From positions 58,579 to 122,578 of the forward strand of contig VXCM01002156.1 of assembly GCA_014773175.1 (NCBI GenBank): a stretch of 64,000 bases of DNA, in the 5' to 3' direction. Within the stretch, counting starts at the first letter, position 1. Each line of letters opens with the position of its first letter. Origin of the DNA: Lucifuga dentata (Eukaryota > Chordata > Actinopteri > Ophidiiformes > Bythitidae). The position numbers and the translations under genes were made by a program. Below are positions 1 through 12,100 of the stretch, piece by piece. The notes below the pieces were generated by a model. It saw only the letters and a list, made by a program, of their open reading frames with translations. It ran no database searches and was not told the origin of the DNA.

Positions 1-500
1 GAAGGCGAACCGGTGGAGGCATGGTGATGATCTGAGTGATGTTCTGCTGGGAAACCTTGGGTCCTGATTCATGTGATGTTACTTTGACACGTAGCACCTA
101 AACATGGCTGTAGACCAAGTCCAGCCTTCATGCAGCGGTATTCCCTGATGTCATGGCCTCTTTCAGCAGGATAACATGTCCTGCCATGCCGCTAACATTG
201 TTCAGGAATGGTTTGAGGAACATGACAAAGAGTTGAAGGTGTTGACTTGGCCTCCAAATTCTCCAGATCTCAATCCAATCCAGCATCTGTGATGTGCTGG
301 AAAAACAAGTCTGATCCATGGAGGCCCCACCTCACAACTTCTAGGATTTAAAGGATCTGCTGCTAACGTCTTTGTGCCAGATACACAGGACACCTTCAGA
401 GGTCTGAGGAGTCCATGCCTCCACGTCAGAGCTGTTTTGGCAGCACGAGGAGACCTACATGATATTAGGCAGGTTTTAATGCTGTGGCTGATCGGTGTAA
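1..500 (+). mobile_element. 3' part of a Tc1/mariner element (transposase remnant)
   Basis: Translated fragments on the + strand show the Tc1 transposase C-terminal pattern: a QQDN-like segment near 170, then WPPNSPDLNPI near 250-280, with stops and frameshifts after it. The end ...gtggctgatcggtgta (about 484-500) resembles a widespread fish Tc1 terminus. The 5' half is outside the window. It is a dead copy, and a Harbinger-type sequence starts immediately after it. Confidence 0.65.
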
Positions 501-1222
501 TGTGGAGGTCCTTGTGTTTTTGTTTTGGCTTACAAGTGAAATGTCCTACCAGGTTGTTGCAAAGGAATTTGACATACCCCGTATCACAGACAATGACATT
601 GTCCACAGGGTTGCCAGCAAAATAATTGGGTTGCAAAAGAGTGTCATTACCTTTCCACTCCCAGACGAGCTTCCTGGTATTGATGCTGGATTTGAACGTC
701 TGGCAGGATCTGCTGCATTTTCCAGAGCTGTGGGCAGCATCGATGGCTGTCACATTAGAATCAACCCAAGTTCAAATGCTCATTGTTACCTGAACAGGAA
801 ACTGTTTTTTTCTGTTCAAATACAGGCTGTATGTGACAATTTTGCAATTTTCTGGACATATTTGTTGGATACCCTGTTCAGTCCACGATGCCAGAGTGCT
901 TAAAAATAGCCCTCTGTACGTCCATCAGCTGTACCCACCTGAGGGCTACTGTATGCTGCGAGATGGTGGATATCCCTGCATGTCCCAACCCATCACCCTC
1001 GTAATACCTTACAGGGAGCCAGTGAGAAATCCTGTTGCAGCCTGGTTCAACAAACACCATGCAAAGGCCCGGTCAGCGATAGAGAGGGCCTTTGGCATCA
1101 TGAAGACCAGGTGGTGCACCATATTTTTTAAGGCATTGGAAGTGTACCCTGTTTTTGCAGTGAAGATCATTGCTTGTTGTGCAATTTTGCACAACTTTTG
1201 TCTGAAAGATGGTGACAGTTGA
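500..1222 (+). pseudogene. PIF/Harbinger (HARBI1-like) transposase pseudogene
   Basis: DDE transposase of the PIF/Harbinger family, which moves elements that make 3-bp target duplications. Visible landmarks are AKEFDIP, the first catalytic Asp in GSIDGCHIRI (about 732-760), the second in SVHDARVLKNSPLY (about 885-915), RDGGYPC, IPYREP, and the catalytic Glu in SAIERAFGIMKTRW (about 1075-1115), ending with ILHNFCL near 1200. The frame changes twice between about 838 and 885 and the N-terminus is missing or replaced, so no active enzyme can be made. The second frame ends at a stop at 1220-1222. Confidence 0.85.
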
Positions 1223-1631
1223 GTCTGTGGAAGAGGCACTGGGGTCAGACGACGGAGGTCAGCATCAGCCAGACTTGCAGTGTGGGCGCATGGCTGCTGC
1301 TCCATCAGCACCAAACACCACTCCTCCAGTTCTTCAGGACCATGGCTATTACTGAGAGATTTAAAATGGAACTCATTTGTCTTTTAAGTTTTTTTTTTCA
1401 TGCAGTTGCATTTTTATCATCAATGTAAATAATTCAATTTATATGAATGTTAGTTGCATTAACTGTTAATTATTAAATCATTCAGTTTCAGATATTGTTA
1501 AAACCCATTAGAAGGTTACTAAAATGTTGATGTTTTAAATTGTGTTACAACTTAGTGTTCTATTTACCAATGCATTAGTTATGCCATTTTTTTGAATGAC
1601 AGTTTAATTATTAAAAACAAACTTACAACTT

Positions 1632-1982
1632 TTCAGCAATTTTTTCAAGTAAATTTAACAGTCTCTCCTCCATGGCCTCCTCTCGCCAAACAAGTTCAAG
1701 GTCATCTTTATTAGTCTCCAAGGAGAAATTTGGCTTTGACATCAAGGTCGCTGTTCCATACACATTCACATCCACTCACACCCTCTCCTCTGCCCTCTCC
1801 AACAATTGAAGGATGGCACACTTATGCTGTTGCCTTGCTGGCCCTGGCTCCTCTGTCCCTGACACTTCTGGTGTCGCACTCCTCTCTGATGGCACTGAAT
1901 CAGGGGAGGCCACTGCAGAAACACAAGGGTTCTCACCCCAGGCAGAGGCTGAGGCATGGAGGCTGAATAGATGGCCTCCCAC
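1632..1982 (-). pseudogene. remnant of the second (Myb/SANT-like) ORF of the Harbinger element
   Basis: Harbinger elements usually carry a second, oppositely oriented gene for a Myb/SANT-like DNA-binding partner. On the minus strand this region reads through a Pro/Ser/Glu-rich segment (around 1780-1980), then NFSLETNKDDLELVWREEAM followed by a short leucine-rich helical end that stops near 1632. An in-frame stop lies near 1775. The position, convergent with the transposase remnant, and the acidic/helical C-terminus fit this role, but the Myb domain itself is not visible. Confidence 0.45.
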
Positions 1983-2473
1983 CTATTGCCTCATCCATGA
2001 GGGAGAACCACTTCCATGTTCCAGCAGTGGGCTCCCCTGATTCAGTGCCACTTCCTGTAGGTGGCTTCCTGAGCTCCTGGAATGTTCAATATTATTTGAA
2101 TGTAGAAAAAAATTTAAAAATAAATAAATAAACTTAAAGAAAACAGCAACATTGTTCATTCATCTATGAGCTCACTGTCTAGAATTATTAAGTTTTCTTT
2201 AAATTCTCCCACTTCTTGGCTGTTCTGGCAGGAGTCACCACTCTGCTCAGCCCCATCTCCTTCAACAAGGCTCTACAAAATCCAGCAGAAAGTAGCGAGT
2301 GTTAAAATAATACCACTCAGGCGTTTGTCAGTATCATTAACATTGGTGTTATGACTTGATAGACTATTGGTAAAATGTGTTTAAAATTATATTAAAAGTG
2401 TACTGAATGTACAGTATGTATATGATGTAAATTTATATATAAATCGCCTTTAACTGCCTTTAACATAAAATCA

Positions 2474-2515
2474 CCTTTAACATAAAATTAAATATATTTA
2501 ATTTTATGTTAAAGG
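2474..2515. repeat. 42-bp perfect palindrome
   Basis: A 20-bp arm (cctttaacataaaattaaat), a 2-bp centre (at) and the exact reverse complement form a perfect inverted repeat. Shorter pieces of the same cctttaacataaaa sequence occur just upstream (2445-2473). It ends three bases before the second ATG of the calpastatin-like ORF. Confidence 0.9.
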
Positions 2516-2799
2516 CGATGGCAGACGCAAAGGCTAAAGAAGCTGCCAAACCCAAAGAGAAGCCGATGGATGATGCAGCAGCTTTAGCTGTGCTGTCCAG
2601 CGATTTCTCTGCTGCTCCCAAACCTGCTGTACCCAATGCATCACCATGCAGAGCTTGTCCCTTCTGTTCTGGATTCAGAACCACTGAAGCCAATGTCTGT
2701 AAGGTCCTGGACTCGCTTTCCAGCACGCTGCTTCCAGACGCCCCAGTGTTCAAACCCAAGCAAGACAAACCAAAGAAACATCAAGCAGACGACCTGTAA
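2506..2799 (+). pseudogene. calpastatin-like single-exon fragment, probably retroposed
   Basis: The 97-residue ORF is Lys/Ala/Pro rich and contains KPMDDAAALAVLSSDF and KVLDSLSSTLLPD. These resemble the repeated 'DD.ALD.LS.DF' and 'LD.LS.TL' segments of calpastatin, the inhibitor of calpain proteases. The stop codon TAA runs straight into a poly(A) tract (2798-2834, interrupted by an N). No introns are seen, and the 5' side is an AT-rich palindrome rather than a promoter or acceptor. A retroposed, truncated mRNA copy fits best. A real terminal exon of a calpastatin gene is less likely, because nothing else of that gene is visible. Family assignment is from motif memory only. Confidence 0.45.
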
Positions 2800-2870
2800 A
2801 AAAAAAAAAAAAAAANAAAAAAAAAAAAAAAAAAGTAAATAAATAAATAAAAAATAAATAAAAAAGTATA
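2798..2870 (+). repeat. poly(A) and (TAAA)n tail
   Basis: An A-run with a single N at 2816 is followed by taaataaataaataaaa. It looks like a retroposon tail attached to the fragment at 2506-2799. The N shows that the run length is not reliable. Confidence 0.75.
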
Positions 2871-3559
2871 TTTTAATACAATCTGCGTTAAGCACAAGGT
2901 TATGATTTAATTCATTCCCATCCAGCGGCTGAGGTAAATCACCTGCCTTAGCAGAAGTGGTCCCTCTCTCCTCTTAGATGAATTAATTTCACATCAGTCC
3001 TCAGTCCCTAAAAAAAAGAATAGATATAATATCAATAGGTATTTTGGTAATAGTTACATAACAACATCTGCATGTCATGTACAAAAATGAACCAATCTGT
3101 AAGCTTACATTGCAACTGACATGATATTATGTAAATTAGCCCATCAAGCGCTAGTAATAAGTTGGCACTAAAAAACAAAAAAAACAAAAAACAAAAAAAA
3201 AAAGNAAAAAAAAAAAAAAAAAAAAAAAAAGCCAATAAAGCTGTACAGAAGAGGCATGGCTAGCTAGCTAGCATGTATGCTAGCTGGAAAATGAATGATA
3301 TAGCTGTTTGATTCACAAATTTTAGCTATGAAACAAACAGAAAGTATTCATATAGTTAAAAGTCTAACGATCAATTTACTTACATTTGTAAGAAAGGCTC
3401 CTATGATCATGTTCTCTCTCCTCTTGTCTGTCTGCCATTTTTTCCCCATTTTTTTCTTCCCATGCAATGCATTATGGTCTACATTATGCTGTCCAGTGAC
3501 CATCACTGTACACTACTTTTACCGTTGCATTGTGGGATACATTGAGTGCCTACATAGGG

Positions 3560-4435
3560 CAGGGATGGGCAACTTTGATGAGGACAGGGGCCAATAAAAT
3601 TTCATTCTCACGGTCAAAGGGCCACACATTAAACAAAAATTACTCTGAAATCAGCAATTAGTTAATATTAGTTAATATTTAAAAATTTCATAAAACACAA
3701 AAACAATTCAGTTGTCTTTTTTTGTTAAGCGAACAATATATTTTCAAATCTATTTTTTCATCCCCAAATGCTTTTGCCATTTCCACTGCACACCACGTTA
3801 CTAATTCTCCTTCTGACAGGCTTTTTTTTTTTTTTTTTTANTTTTTTTTTTTTTTTTTTAGCTTTTTTAGCTTTTTTAGCTTTTGCTAGCTCCAGTGAAA
3901 CTACATAAGACACCTTAACAGATTATTAACTGTGTAGTAACGGTTTTTACAAAAACGTTCTGCTGATGCTGTGTGTTTCCCTTCAGATCAGCCACAGTAA
4001 CAGCAGCTCCGGTGTTTCTGTCACATTTATGCATAGTGTTGTAGTGGCGACTCAAGTTGAAGTCCTTCATCACTGACATTGTTTCCAGACACACCAAACA
4101 CATCGGCTTGCCTTTAAATTTTGTAAAAAGGTCATCCATTTCCCATATTTACTGGATTGAACGGTTTTCAATCAACTTTTCTTTTCTTGAAAACTCATCT
4201 TTGCTCTTTTACCTGAATTAGCAACAACTTATACACAATGGCCGACACAGGAACTAACGGGAACGTCTCATAACACAGCTTCAGTAATGAGTGAGCGCCC
4301 TCTGCTGATGGGTGGTGGTAATGACTAGGGAAAACAATTTTATACATTTCATTTTTGTTGAGAATTCATCCAAGGGCCGATAGGTTAAAGGTGTGGGCCA
4401 TATCTGGCCCCTGCACCGCCAGTTGCCCATGCCTG
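3560..4435 (-). mobile_element. hAT element, truncated, with BED-finger fragment
   Basis: The ends are inverted repeats (cagggatgggcaactt... and ...agttgcccatgcctg) flanked by nearly identical 8-bp target duplications: acataggg at 3552-3559 and atataggg at 4436-4443. Inside, a minus-strand ORF at 3915-4139 encodes MDDLFTKFKGKPMCLVCLET and then an N..RHY...H pattern. This is a BED-type zinc finger as found at the N-terminus of GTF2IRD2/EPM2AIP1-like hAT transposases. The catalytic part is missing, so the copy is not autonomous. A T-run with an N lies at 3823-3860. Confidence 0.8.
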
Positions 4436-4443
4436 ATATAGGG

Positions 4444-5199
4444 TATAGAAATTCTTCTTAAACATTTGGACACCACTACAAAATGACAAACACACTATAC
4501 AGTGCACTATATAAGGAATAGGGAGAGAGCCTAAATGTTACCATTAATCAGTCATTGTGGACATTAAATGATGTCACTATGTTAACCTGAAACAGCACAC
4601 ACACAGCCATGTTGGCAGTGGTGCTGGTGTGTGTATCAGTGATCTTTGTTCCCCTGTGGCCATTAGGCAGCAGAGCATTAGTGTAATTACACACTCTTCA
4701 GTTCCTCATGCTGCCAGGCTGCTGGACTGTGTCATTACCATGAATATAAAGCCTAGAATGGGATTTACATACATAAACGATTTAAATACCATTACATTCT
4801 TTATTGAATCTGTTGTTTGGAGTGTGTTAAATAATTTCCTGTCCATGTGTCAATCAAGGCTCTATAAACAGCTTTCACAAGACAAAAGCAGCATCCAATC
4901 AGATTAGCTGACCCTTGGGTTTTATTTCTCTGTTATAATGTGACTGAAGTGACAGTTTTGTTATGTTGATGTATTTTACTGATATATTTTTTTAAATGAA
5001 AGTGCTGTGCAGTGTAACTGTGATGTGGACCTTCAAGTAATAAAGGATTTAAATGTAGACCAAGAAGGCAGGTAAAAGCTGAAAAACAGGCTTTACTTTA
5101 GACAAAAATGAAGAACAGGAAGTTGATTCACCAAAAAATAACAAGTCCTGAGGGGGCAAGAAATCTGTGGTCCATAGACACACAGGAACCAGGAGAGAC
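4444..5199. other. no gene seen; AT-rich unique sequence
   Basis: Short spurious ORFs only. I recognise no domain, repeat end or RNA gene here. Confidence 0.5.
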
Positions 5200-5770
5200 T
5201 AATGCTGTGTTCAAGTTACAGTGGGAAGCTGGAATTTCCGACTTGCAACCTCAAACTGTTCCAGCCAAATGTAAACAAAAAGCATGGCTGAACACCAATA
5301 AATACTGTAAGATTAAATAAAGTTAGTAATAAATACTAACTAAAGTCAAGTTAGACTACAGGACTGTTTGGTTGGATTTTATTAATATCACTCACTGTGA
5401 TATTAATCACAGTGGATATTAAATATTTGTGCAGAGAAGTAAATGTTCTGAAATTATTTACACTTAAATATAGATGACAAACAGTTATTATACACTATGC
5501 ATAATTAACTTGATGATATATTTTCACCTTTTTATTTAAATGCACTTAAGAAAAATACTTTATTCTCCTGTTAGCTGATCATTTACATTCACAAAGCTCA
5601 CTTCCACGGGAACTGCCATGTTGAGTAACGTCACACTCCTGAAGTCGGGGTAGATCATTTTGGTCTGAGTTTCCAAGTCAGAGCTCTGACTTCAAGTGCC
5701 GTTCCAACACATTTTTACAAGTAGGAAGTTGGAAAAATCTGAGTTCCGAAGTAACTGGAACGCAGTATTA
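5200..5770. mobile_element. MITE, copy A (inverted relative to 30850-31398)
   Basis: The ends are imperfect inverted repeats: taatgctgtgttcaagttac on the left, and on the right the complement of taatactgcgttccagttac. The body is non-coding. The segment around 5570-5760 matches, in reverse orientation, 30860-31060 (shared pieces include gtaaatgatca and acatggcag). The family of the element that moved it is not determined. Confidence 0.65.
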
Positions 5771-5839
5771 CAAATCAAAAAAAGGCTAGGCAGGAAATAA
5801 GAAACCATAGAGAAGGATATGCTGCATGTCAGGATTGAC

Positions 5840-6185
5840 ACACAGGTAACAAACAGATAAACAGGTAACAGTAAATGGGTAAGAGGTAACAGACAAACAA
5901 ATAAACAGGTAACTTAGAAATAGGTAACAGATAGGTAAACAGATAACAGATAAACAGGTAATAGGCAGGCAAACAGTAAGTAACAGGCAGGAAACAGGTA
6001 ACAAACAGGAAAAGAGGTAATAGGAAAAATGGCAAATAGGTAAAAGGCAGGAAACAAATAACAGTTAAATAAGTAACAGTAAGGGCAACAGACAGATAAA
6101 CAGGTAACAGGTACAAACAGGTAAAAAGGTAACAGGTAAATAGGTAAATACAACAGGTAAATAGATAAAAGACAGGTAAACAGTT
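5840..6185. repeat. minisatellite built on aacaggta
   Basis: Irregular tandem units of 12-20 bp around the core acaggtaac/agataaac. All three minus-strand frames stay open over parts of it and give Leu/Tyr/Cys-rich nonsense, a by-product of the repeat. Confidence 0.85.
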
Positions 6186-6560
6186 GGGGTGTAAAGATGC
6201 ATTGATGCATTGTGACGTATCAATTCTTAAGGTAGAGATTCAACCGCATCGATCCAACACATTAAAATCTATTATAATTGATTATTTTACACAAAATTAA
6301 ACCTAAAAAATAATCCTCCATGAAGAATATTCCTCTTTAAAATATACTCCTACCTCTGCATTGCACACTCCTGCACCAGTGTGCTAATGAAGTCTGCATG
6401 TCAGCTGTAGAAACTGAAAATTTCTAAAGACAGGAACAGAGAAGAAGCTGGGAAACATCAAAATCTCTGCTGTTGGATGGAGACTGGACTAAAAGCAGCA
6501 GGCAGAATTCTCCTCACGCTAGAGTGTAGCTTAACGCTGAGTGAATCTCAGGCAGCCTCC
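6186..6560. mobile_element. possible hAT-type element end
   Basis: The start (ggggtgtaaagatgcattga) and the cgatcc motif nearby resemble the ends of fish hAT elements that begin with gggtgtaacgat. No second end or target duplication was found, so this is tentative. Confidence 0.3.
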
Positions 6561-7456
6561 CCTTGTTCATCTCTGCTACAGTTCAGGAAATAATGTGAAT
6601 AAGACATCTCAACATCTGCAATATGATGAGCTCATCACATTGGCAAGGAAATTCCTTGCATTTTACATAAAATGGATGGCAAGCAATCACACCTTCACAA
6701 GTCCACTTGTTGACAGAGCTTTGTGGTGGGACCTTCAAGAACTGTCCTTGGGTCGTCAGGTGGTCTCAGGTGTTTTGTCAATTTGAGCCCACAACACCTC
6801 CAGAGGGCTTGAGTGAACCCCAGTGTCTGGGGCAGCCCCCCTCAGCCCCCCAGGCCCCACTTCCACTCGACTCTATCATATCTCCTCTCTGTTGAATGAG
6901 TTCTAGNCCCCAGTGTCTGGGGCAGCCCCCCTCAGCCCCCCCAGGCCCCACTTCCACTCGACTCTATCATATCTCCTCTCTGTTGAATGAGTTCTAGTGT
7001 TCATTACACTTCAGCCACAGCCACCTGCATGCTGACTCTGCTGGCTTGGTGATGTCGACCACAAGCTTCCTTTGTATTAGACTTTCATCCCTGTGAGACA
7101 GACACGGTAAGTTTACTGATAGACACAGCTCTGAGTGCACCTGGATGTGATCACGTGATGACGAATCAGACTGATGGTTTAGCTCTTGTCATGTGACACA
7201 CTGAAGAGTTTTTACTTCCTGTTTTGTCAGTTTGTGATTTTGATATTAAAATGTGTTAAAGGCTCAGATGCTGACTCTTCAACTCAATCAAAAACACACC
7301 ATCTCTGATTTACATCTTACATTTATTTTAATACCATTGCTTATCATTTATATAAATGTTGCAGAAATAAAAATTATGTAAATGCATTTTTATAACACCT
7401 ACTGGTCATCAGTAGATGGGTTTAAATGGATTGTGTGTGTGTGTGTGTTTCTCCAG
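6561..7456. other. intronic sequence of the GFRA gene; no separate gene seen
   Basis: Contains a 90-bp duplication around the N at 6907 (6818-6906 against 6908-6997), judged an assembly artefact, and a (TG)n tract at 7427-7448 just before the exon at 7457. Small ORFs have no recognisable domain. Confidence 0.5.
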
Positions 7457-7531
7457 GGGAGGATGAGCTTGAAATGTCTCCATATGATGATGATACACTC
7501 ATGGACACTCGCATGGCCTCTTTAGTGGCAG
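7457..7531 (+). CDS. gfra3: GFRA exon: linker between domains 2 and 3
   Basis: This 75-bp internal exon begins with two bases of a split codon and reads [20 protein letters not shown]. It corresponds to the short exon that carries the SPYE motif after domain 2 in other GFRA genes. The acceptor is tttctccag, preceded by a (TG)n tract. The donor is G|gtaaac and leaves one base of the next codon. The intron to the next exon is 488 bp as assembled, including a 66-bp assembly duplication. Confidence 0.85.
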
Positions 7532-8557
7532 GTAAACACACACATACACATACACAGACACATGCAAACAAACATGCACGGACACACACACACACACAAA
7601 ATATTGTTTAACAACCCTCTGTTTTCCTTTTTTTATCCACGCTACATATAAACTACAAAAAGCTAAAGCATCTGATCATTCTGTGCATAGTTTCTGCCTG
7701 TAATGAACACTACAGCCTCTAGAGGCAGTGCTGAGGTGTTGTTGTTTTGTGGGTATGAAGCTGGAAGTGAATCAGGACATTATAGTTACATGTTACATGC
7801 TCTTTAGAACACGGGACATGAAGCTCTCCATTACAGCTGTGTCAAGATTTCACAACTTATACCCATAACGTATAAATCTCTCTCTCTGTTAGTACTACCT
7901 GTTCCACCTGTGTCTTAAATTTAGTCTCTTTCTTCTAACCCCGCCGCATCAGCGTCTTCTTTCTTCCCATCGGATGGTGAGAACCGATGCCTGAAGGNCT
8001 TCTAACCCCGCCGCATCAGCGTCTTCTTTCTTCCCATCGGATGGTGAGAACCGATGCCTGAAGGCGGCTCAGGACTGTGGTCTTTATGAGAAATGTAGTT
8101 CACTGCGGTCTGAGTACGTCCTGGCCTGCACTAAGCGGATGCCAGGAAATAATCACTGTAACCAACACAAGTGTCACCGGGCACTGCGACGCTTCCTGGA
8201 CCGGGTGCCGGAGGAGTACAGCCTGGCTGTGTTGTTCTGTCCCTGCACCAACACGCTGTGTGGAGAGAGGAGGAGGAAGACCATCGTACCCTCCTGCTCC
8301 TTCCAGGAGATGGACGGAACACAACTCAACTGCCTCCACCAGCAGAGCACCTGCCGCCGGGATGACCTCTGCAGGTGAGAGCCCAGACCTCTGCTGACAG
8401 CTCATGTTGAAAGACAGCGCCTCCCATAGGATGAAATGCAGAAGTGGATCTTCCTGCAAAGTAAAAGGAGCCACGTGTGAACACAGCCTTAAACTTAAAA
8501 CATATTAGTATCAGAGTCATTCGTGTAGAAGGTACATTCACTGGTATGCAGACTTGT

Positions 8558-8593
<36 letters not shown>

Positions 8594-8614
8594 GTNACTG
8601 GTATGCAGACTTGT

Positions 8615-8650
<36 letters not shown>

Positions 8651-9087
8651 GTTGTGTTTTATGAGACCTGCTGTTGTTTGTGTTCTTGTCAGGTCCAGAC
8701 TGGCTGATTTCCTCCATAACTGCCAGCCGTCTGCTGTGACGGCTAGCGGCTGCCTGAGAGACTCGCCGTTCGTCTGCCTCCGAGCCTACACCAGACTCAT
8801 CGGTACGTTTCAAACTACACCGACAGAGAAAACAGTGATCTCTGCTTTCTTTATGACATTACAAATTTATTTATAACCTTTAAAATTAAACTTTTATATT
8901 GTCCCTAATGAAAATGCTGTCAGTGATCTTTGACCTTGCTGACCTGTAGGAACCATCATGACACCAAACTATGTCAGCAACAACTCAGTAGACGTTTCGC
9001 TGTGGTGCAACTGTGAAGGAAGCGGCAACCAGTGGCAGGAATGTCTGAGACTACAGCACATGTTCACACACAACATGTGTCTACGTG

Positions 9088-9143
<56 letters not shown>

Positions 9144-12100
9144 CAGGATGTGTTTGGTTGCAGGTAACGGCATCACCTGGATGGGGGGCATGGGGAGCCC
9201 TGTTGGCTTTCATCCTGCAGACATCACCGCCCCTCCTCCACCCAAACCGTCCCTGCTGGTTCAGGACGATGAGTTGCTGAGCAACAACCATCTGCCTGAA
9301 AATGAGGACACGGTGAGAGAAGAAACAAATAACAAATGTTTAACATTTTAATTTAATTTGCTGTTGTCTGTTTGTCCTTTGACTTTCAGCATCTAATGTC
9401 ACAGCAAAGGAAAATCTCTGACAACTTTGGCTAAAGCATCAAACGATTTTAGACAGAAAGTGCTTGTTTTTTTTTGCTTTTTTTTGGACTGCTGTTGTCT
9501 GCATGGTGGGCGGAGCCTGTATGGTGAACATTTGATTTAAAATGTGAATTTGTGTCATATTTTCACTGTCAGACATGTTGGATCTTTGAGAAACAGCTTT
9601 AAGATGCTGACTGAGGTAAATCTGTCCATGGTCTTGTCCTCTTGTCCACACGTGTGCAACAAAAGTCTTCTGCCAGGATGTAACCTGAGGGCTGACAAAG
9701 CCTTCTATTACCATTTGTATCATGTTATAATAATTACAATACTGTAGTATTTCTAGAAACTAAAATCTTGCTCCAATGTGGTACATTTACTACCAGTCTA
9801 CTTAGAACACCACCTGGTGGAAAGTGATAGAATCAAAACTAATTCATGATTTTCCACAGTAGAGTTCCAAAGAGTTCAAAAGTTTCTCATTTTCTTTTCA
9901 TTATGTATTAGACTTTTTATTTTGAAAATAGCTCAACTCTTCCTGTGTTCACATTACTTTTTTTTTTTTTTTTTTTTTTTACTTCGTAAGTGGTTGTCAG
10001 TACATTTCTGCATCATAATGTAAAATTCTCACTTTCATTATGGCACTATGTGGCTTATCAAATGATCCAGCTCAGAGAATTTTGTCAAAGCTGAAAGCAA
10101 CAGACACCAACAGACAGAAAATGAATACACCTCCATTTAACAATTTTATTGTTAACTGACTATAAAGCTGAGAATTAAAGGAACATACCAGCGATCAGGC
10201 TTGAGCACAATATAAACAATCTATATACACGTTACTGCGTATGCTTGGTGGATTGGTGCATGCTACCCACTTTGACTCATCAAAACTAATAAAGAGGCAA
10301 CATTAAAAAAACAACAAAAAAGCATAAATCCCTGAAACTTGGGACAAATCTAGATGTTTACAAAATTTATTTTATTTTATTATTTATTTATTTAAAAGGG
10401 ATCCTGTACAATGTTAAACATACAGTAAATGTTGGCATTTGATGTATTGTACCAGAGTTAGCTTAAAGCTAATTTTCATCTGCAGTCCCTCGGCAGGTCA
10501 CATGTAAAAAAGAATCCATACAAACACTAAGACTAGTTACACTAAAAANGCAGTCCCTCGGCAGGTCACATGTAAAAAAGAATCCATACAAACACTAAGA
10601 CTAGTTACACTAAAAAAACCATACAGGACAATTCAGCAGTCACTCCATAAAAACAGACAGCTAAGATACAGCCATGATTTAAAACCAGCACAGCAGATAA
10701 AGTGCAAAGAGTCCAGAGTCAATGATTACAATAGCTTTAAGCTAAGTTTTCAATTTGGCTTTAAAACTGGTTACGGAACTGCAACTCCTGATGTGGTCAG
10801 GCAAAATTCCACTGAGACGAAACTTTCACAGAAAAGGCTGACTGTCCAAAAAAAGTGTGACGAAACCGTACAGCGCATTCTCTTATGGATGATATTCTTA
10901 AAAATTTGATCCTGTTCTCACGAAAATTGATAAAATCACGCATTGGGGAAGGGGCCATGTTATTTAAAATTTTGTAAACAAGGCAGACAGACATTTAAAA
11001 ATACTCTAAGATTCTCAAAACTGGAAAGGTTTTGTTTTCCAGTTTCTTACAGTAACAATATTTATTTGGCTTTTTATCTAAAATTTTTAGAGGTAGTAGT
11101 TTAATAACCGTTTTATTGGCCTGCCCACAAGTTGTAGCACAGTAGCACATATGGGAAAAGATCATATAATGCACAAATATCTAAGCTGCATCCATAGACA
11201 ATTTCTAATTTGTCTAAAGTTCCCTAAATTATGTCTAACTGTTTTAACATTTTCTTAATATGTTTCTTAAAATTAAGGTTAGAATGTAAAATAACACCAA
11301 GATATTTATATTCAGTCACTATGGCAATCCTTTCCCCCTTGATGTGAATAAGTTGGGAAACTTAAAAAGGACGTAAACTACATGTAACACATGACAGAGG
11401 ACTGTGTGTTACATGCTGAATGTAACATGACAGAGGACTGTGTGCAGAGGTGGGTATTAACGCGTTCCATTTACTCTGTTACATTTAGTTAAGTTACTTC
11501 ACAAAACTCAGCAAACACAATTTTTTTCTTTCATAATTTTCTTGGCACTTAGATGAAAATGGATTCTACAAAGAGAAATGGTGGCGCAGAGAAACAGTAG
11601 ACAATTACAGAGTTGTTTGTTCACAATATCATTGGCATTTTCATCTGGCTATACTAACAACCCCCNCCCCCCCCCCTCCAGTCTGTCAAAACTAGTAGCT
11701 ACATAATGCATTGTGTCTTTCTACCAAAAAATGTGACATTTCAGCTTCTAAGAATAAACATGGAACTTGAGGAAACGTGGCGGTAAGCTGCAACGTTAGC
11801 TACTTAAGTAGCTGCTGCTGCTAATGCTAACTCAAATTTTCCTGTTGTATTCTGAGTAAATTCATGAAGCTAAGCTAGCTACTTAACTAGCTTCTGCTGC
11901 TAATGCGAACTCAAGTTTTCCTGTTCTATTCTGAGTAAATTCATGAAGCTAAACTAGCTAACTGTCTTAGCTAGCTGCTGCTGCTAATGCTAACTCAAGT
12001 TTACCTGTTCTATTCTGAGTAAATTCATGAAGCTAACCTAGCTAACTGTCTTGGGGCCAGAATTGTCATGATTTGTTATGTGGTAAATATCTGATTTATT

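Noticed and set aside
5786..6210. Overlapping Leu/Tyr/Cys-rich ORFs resembling membrane proteins
   Set aside because: Three frames open at once over the aacaggta minisatellite.
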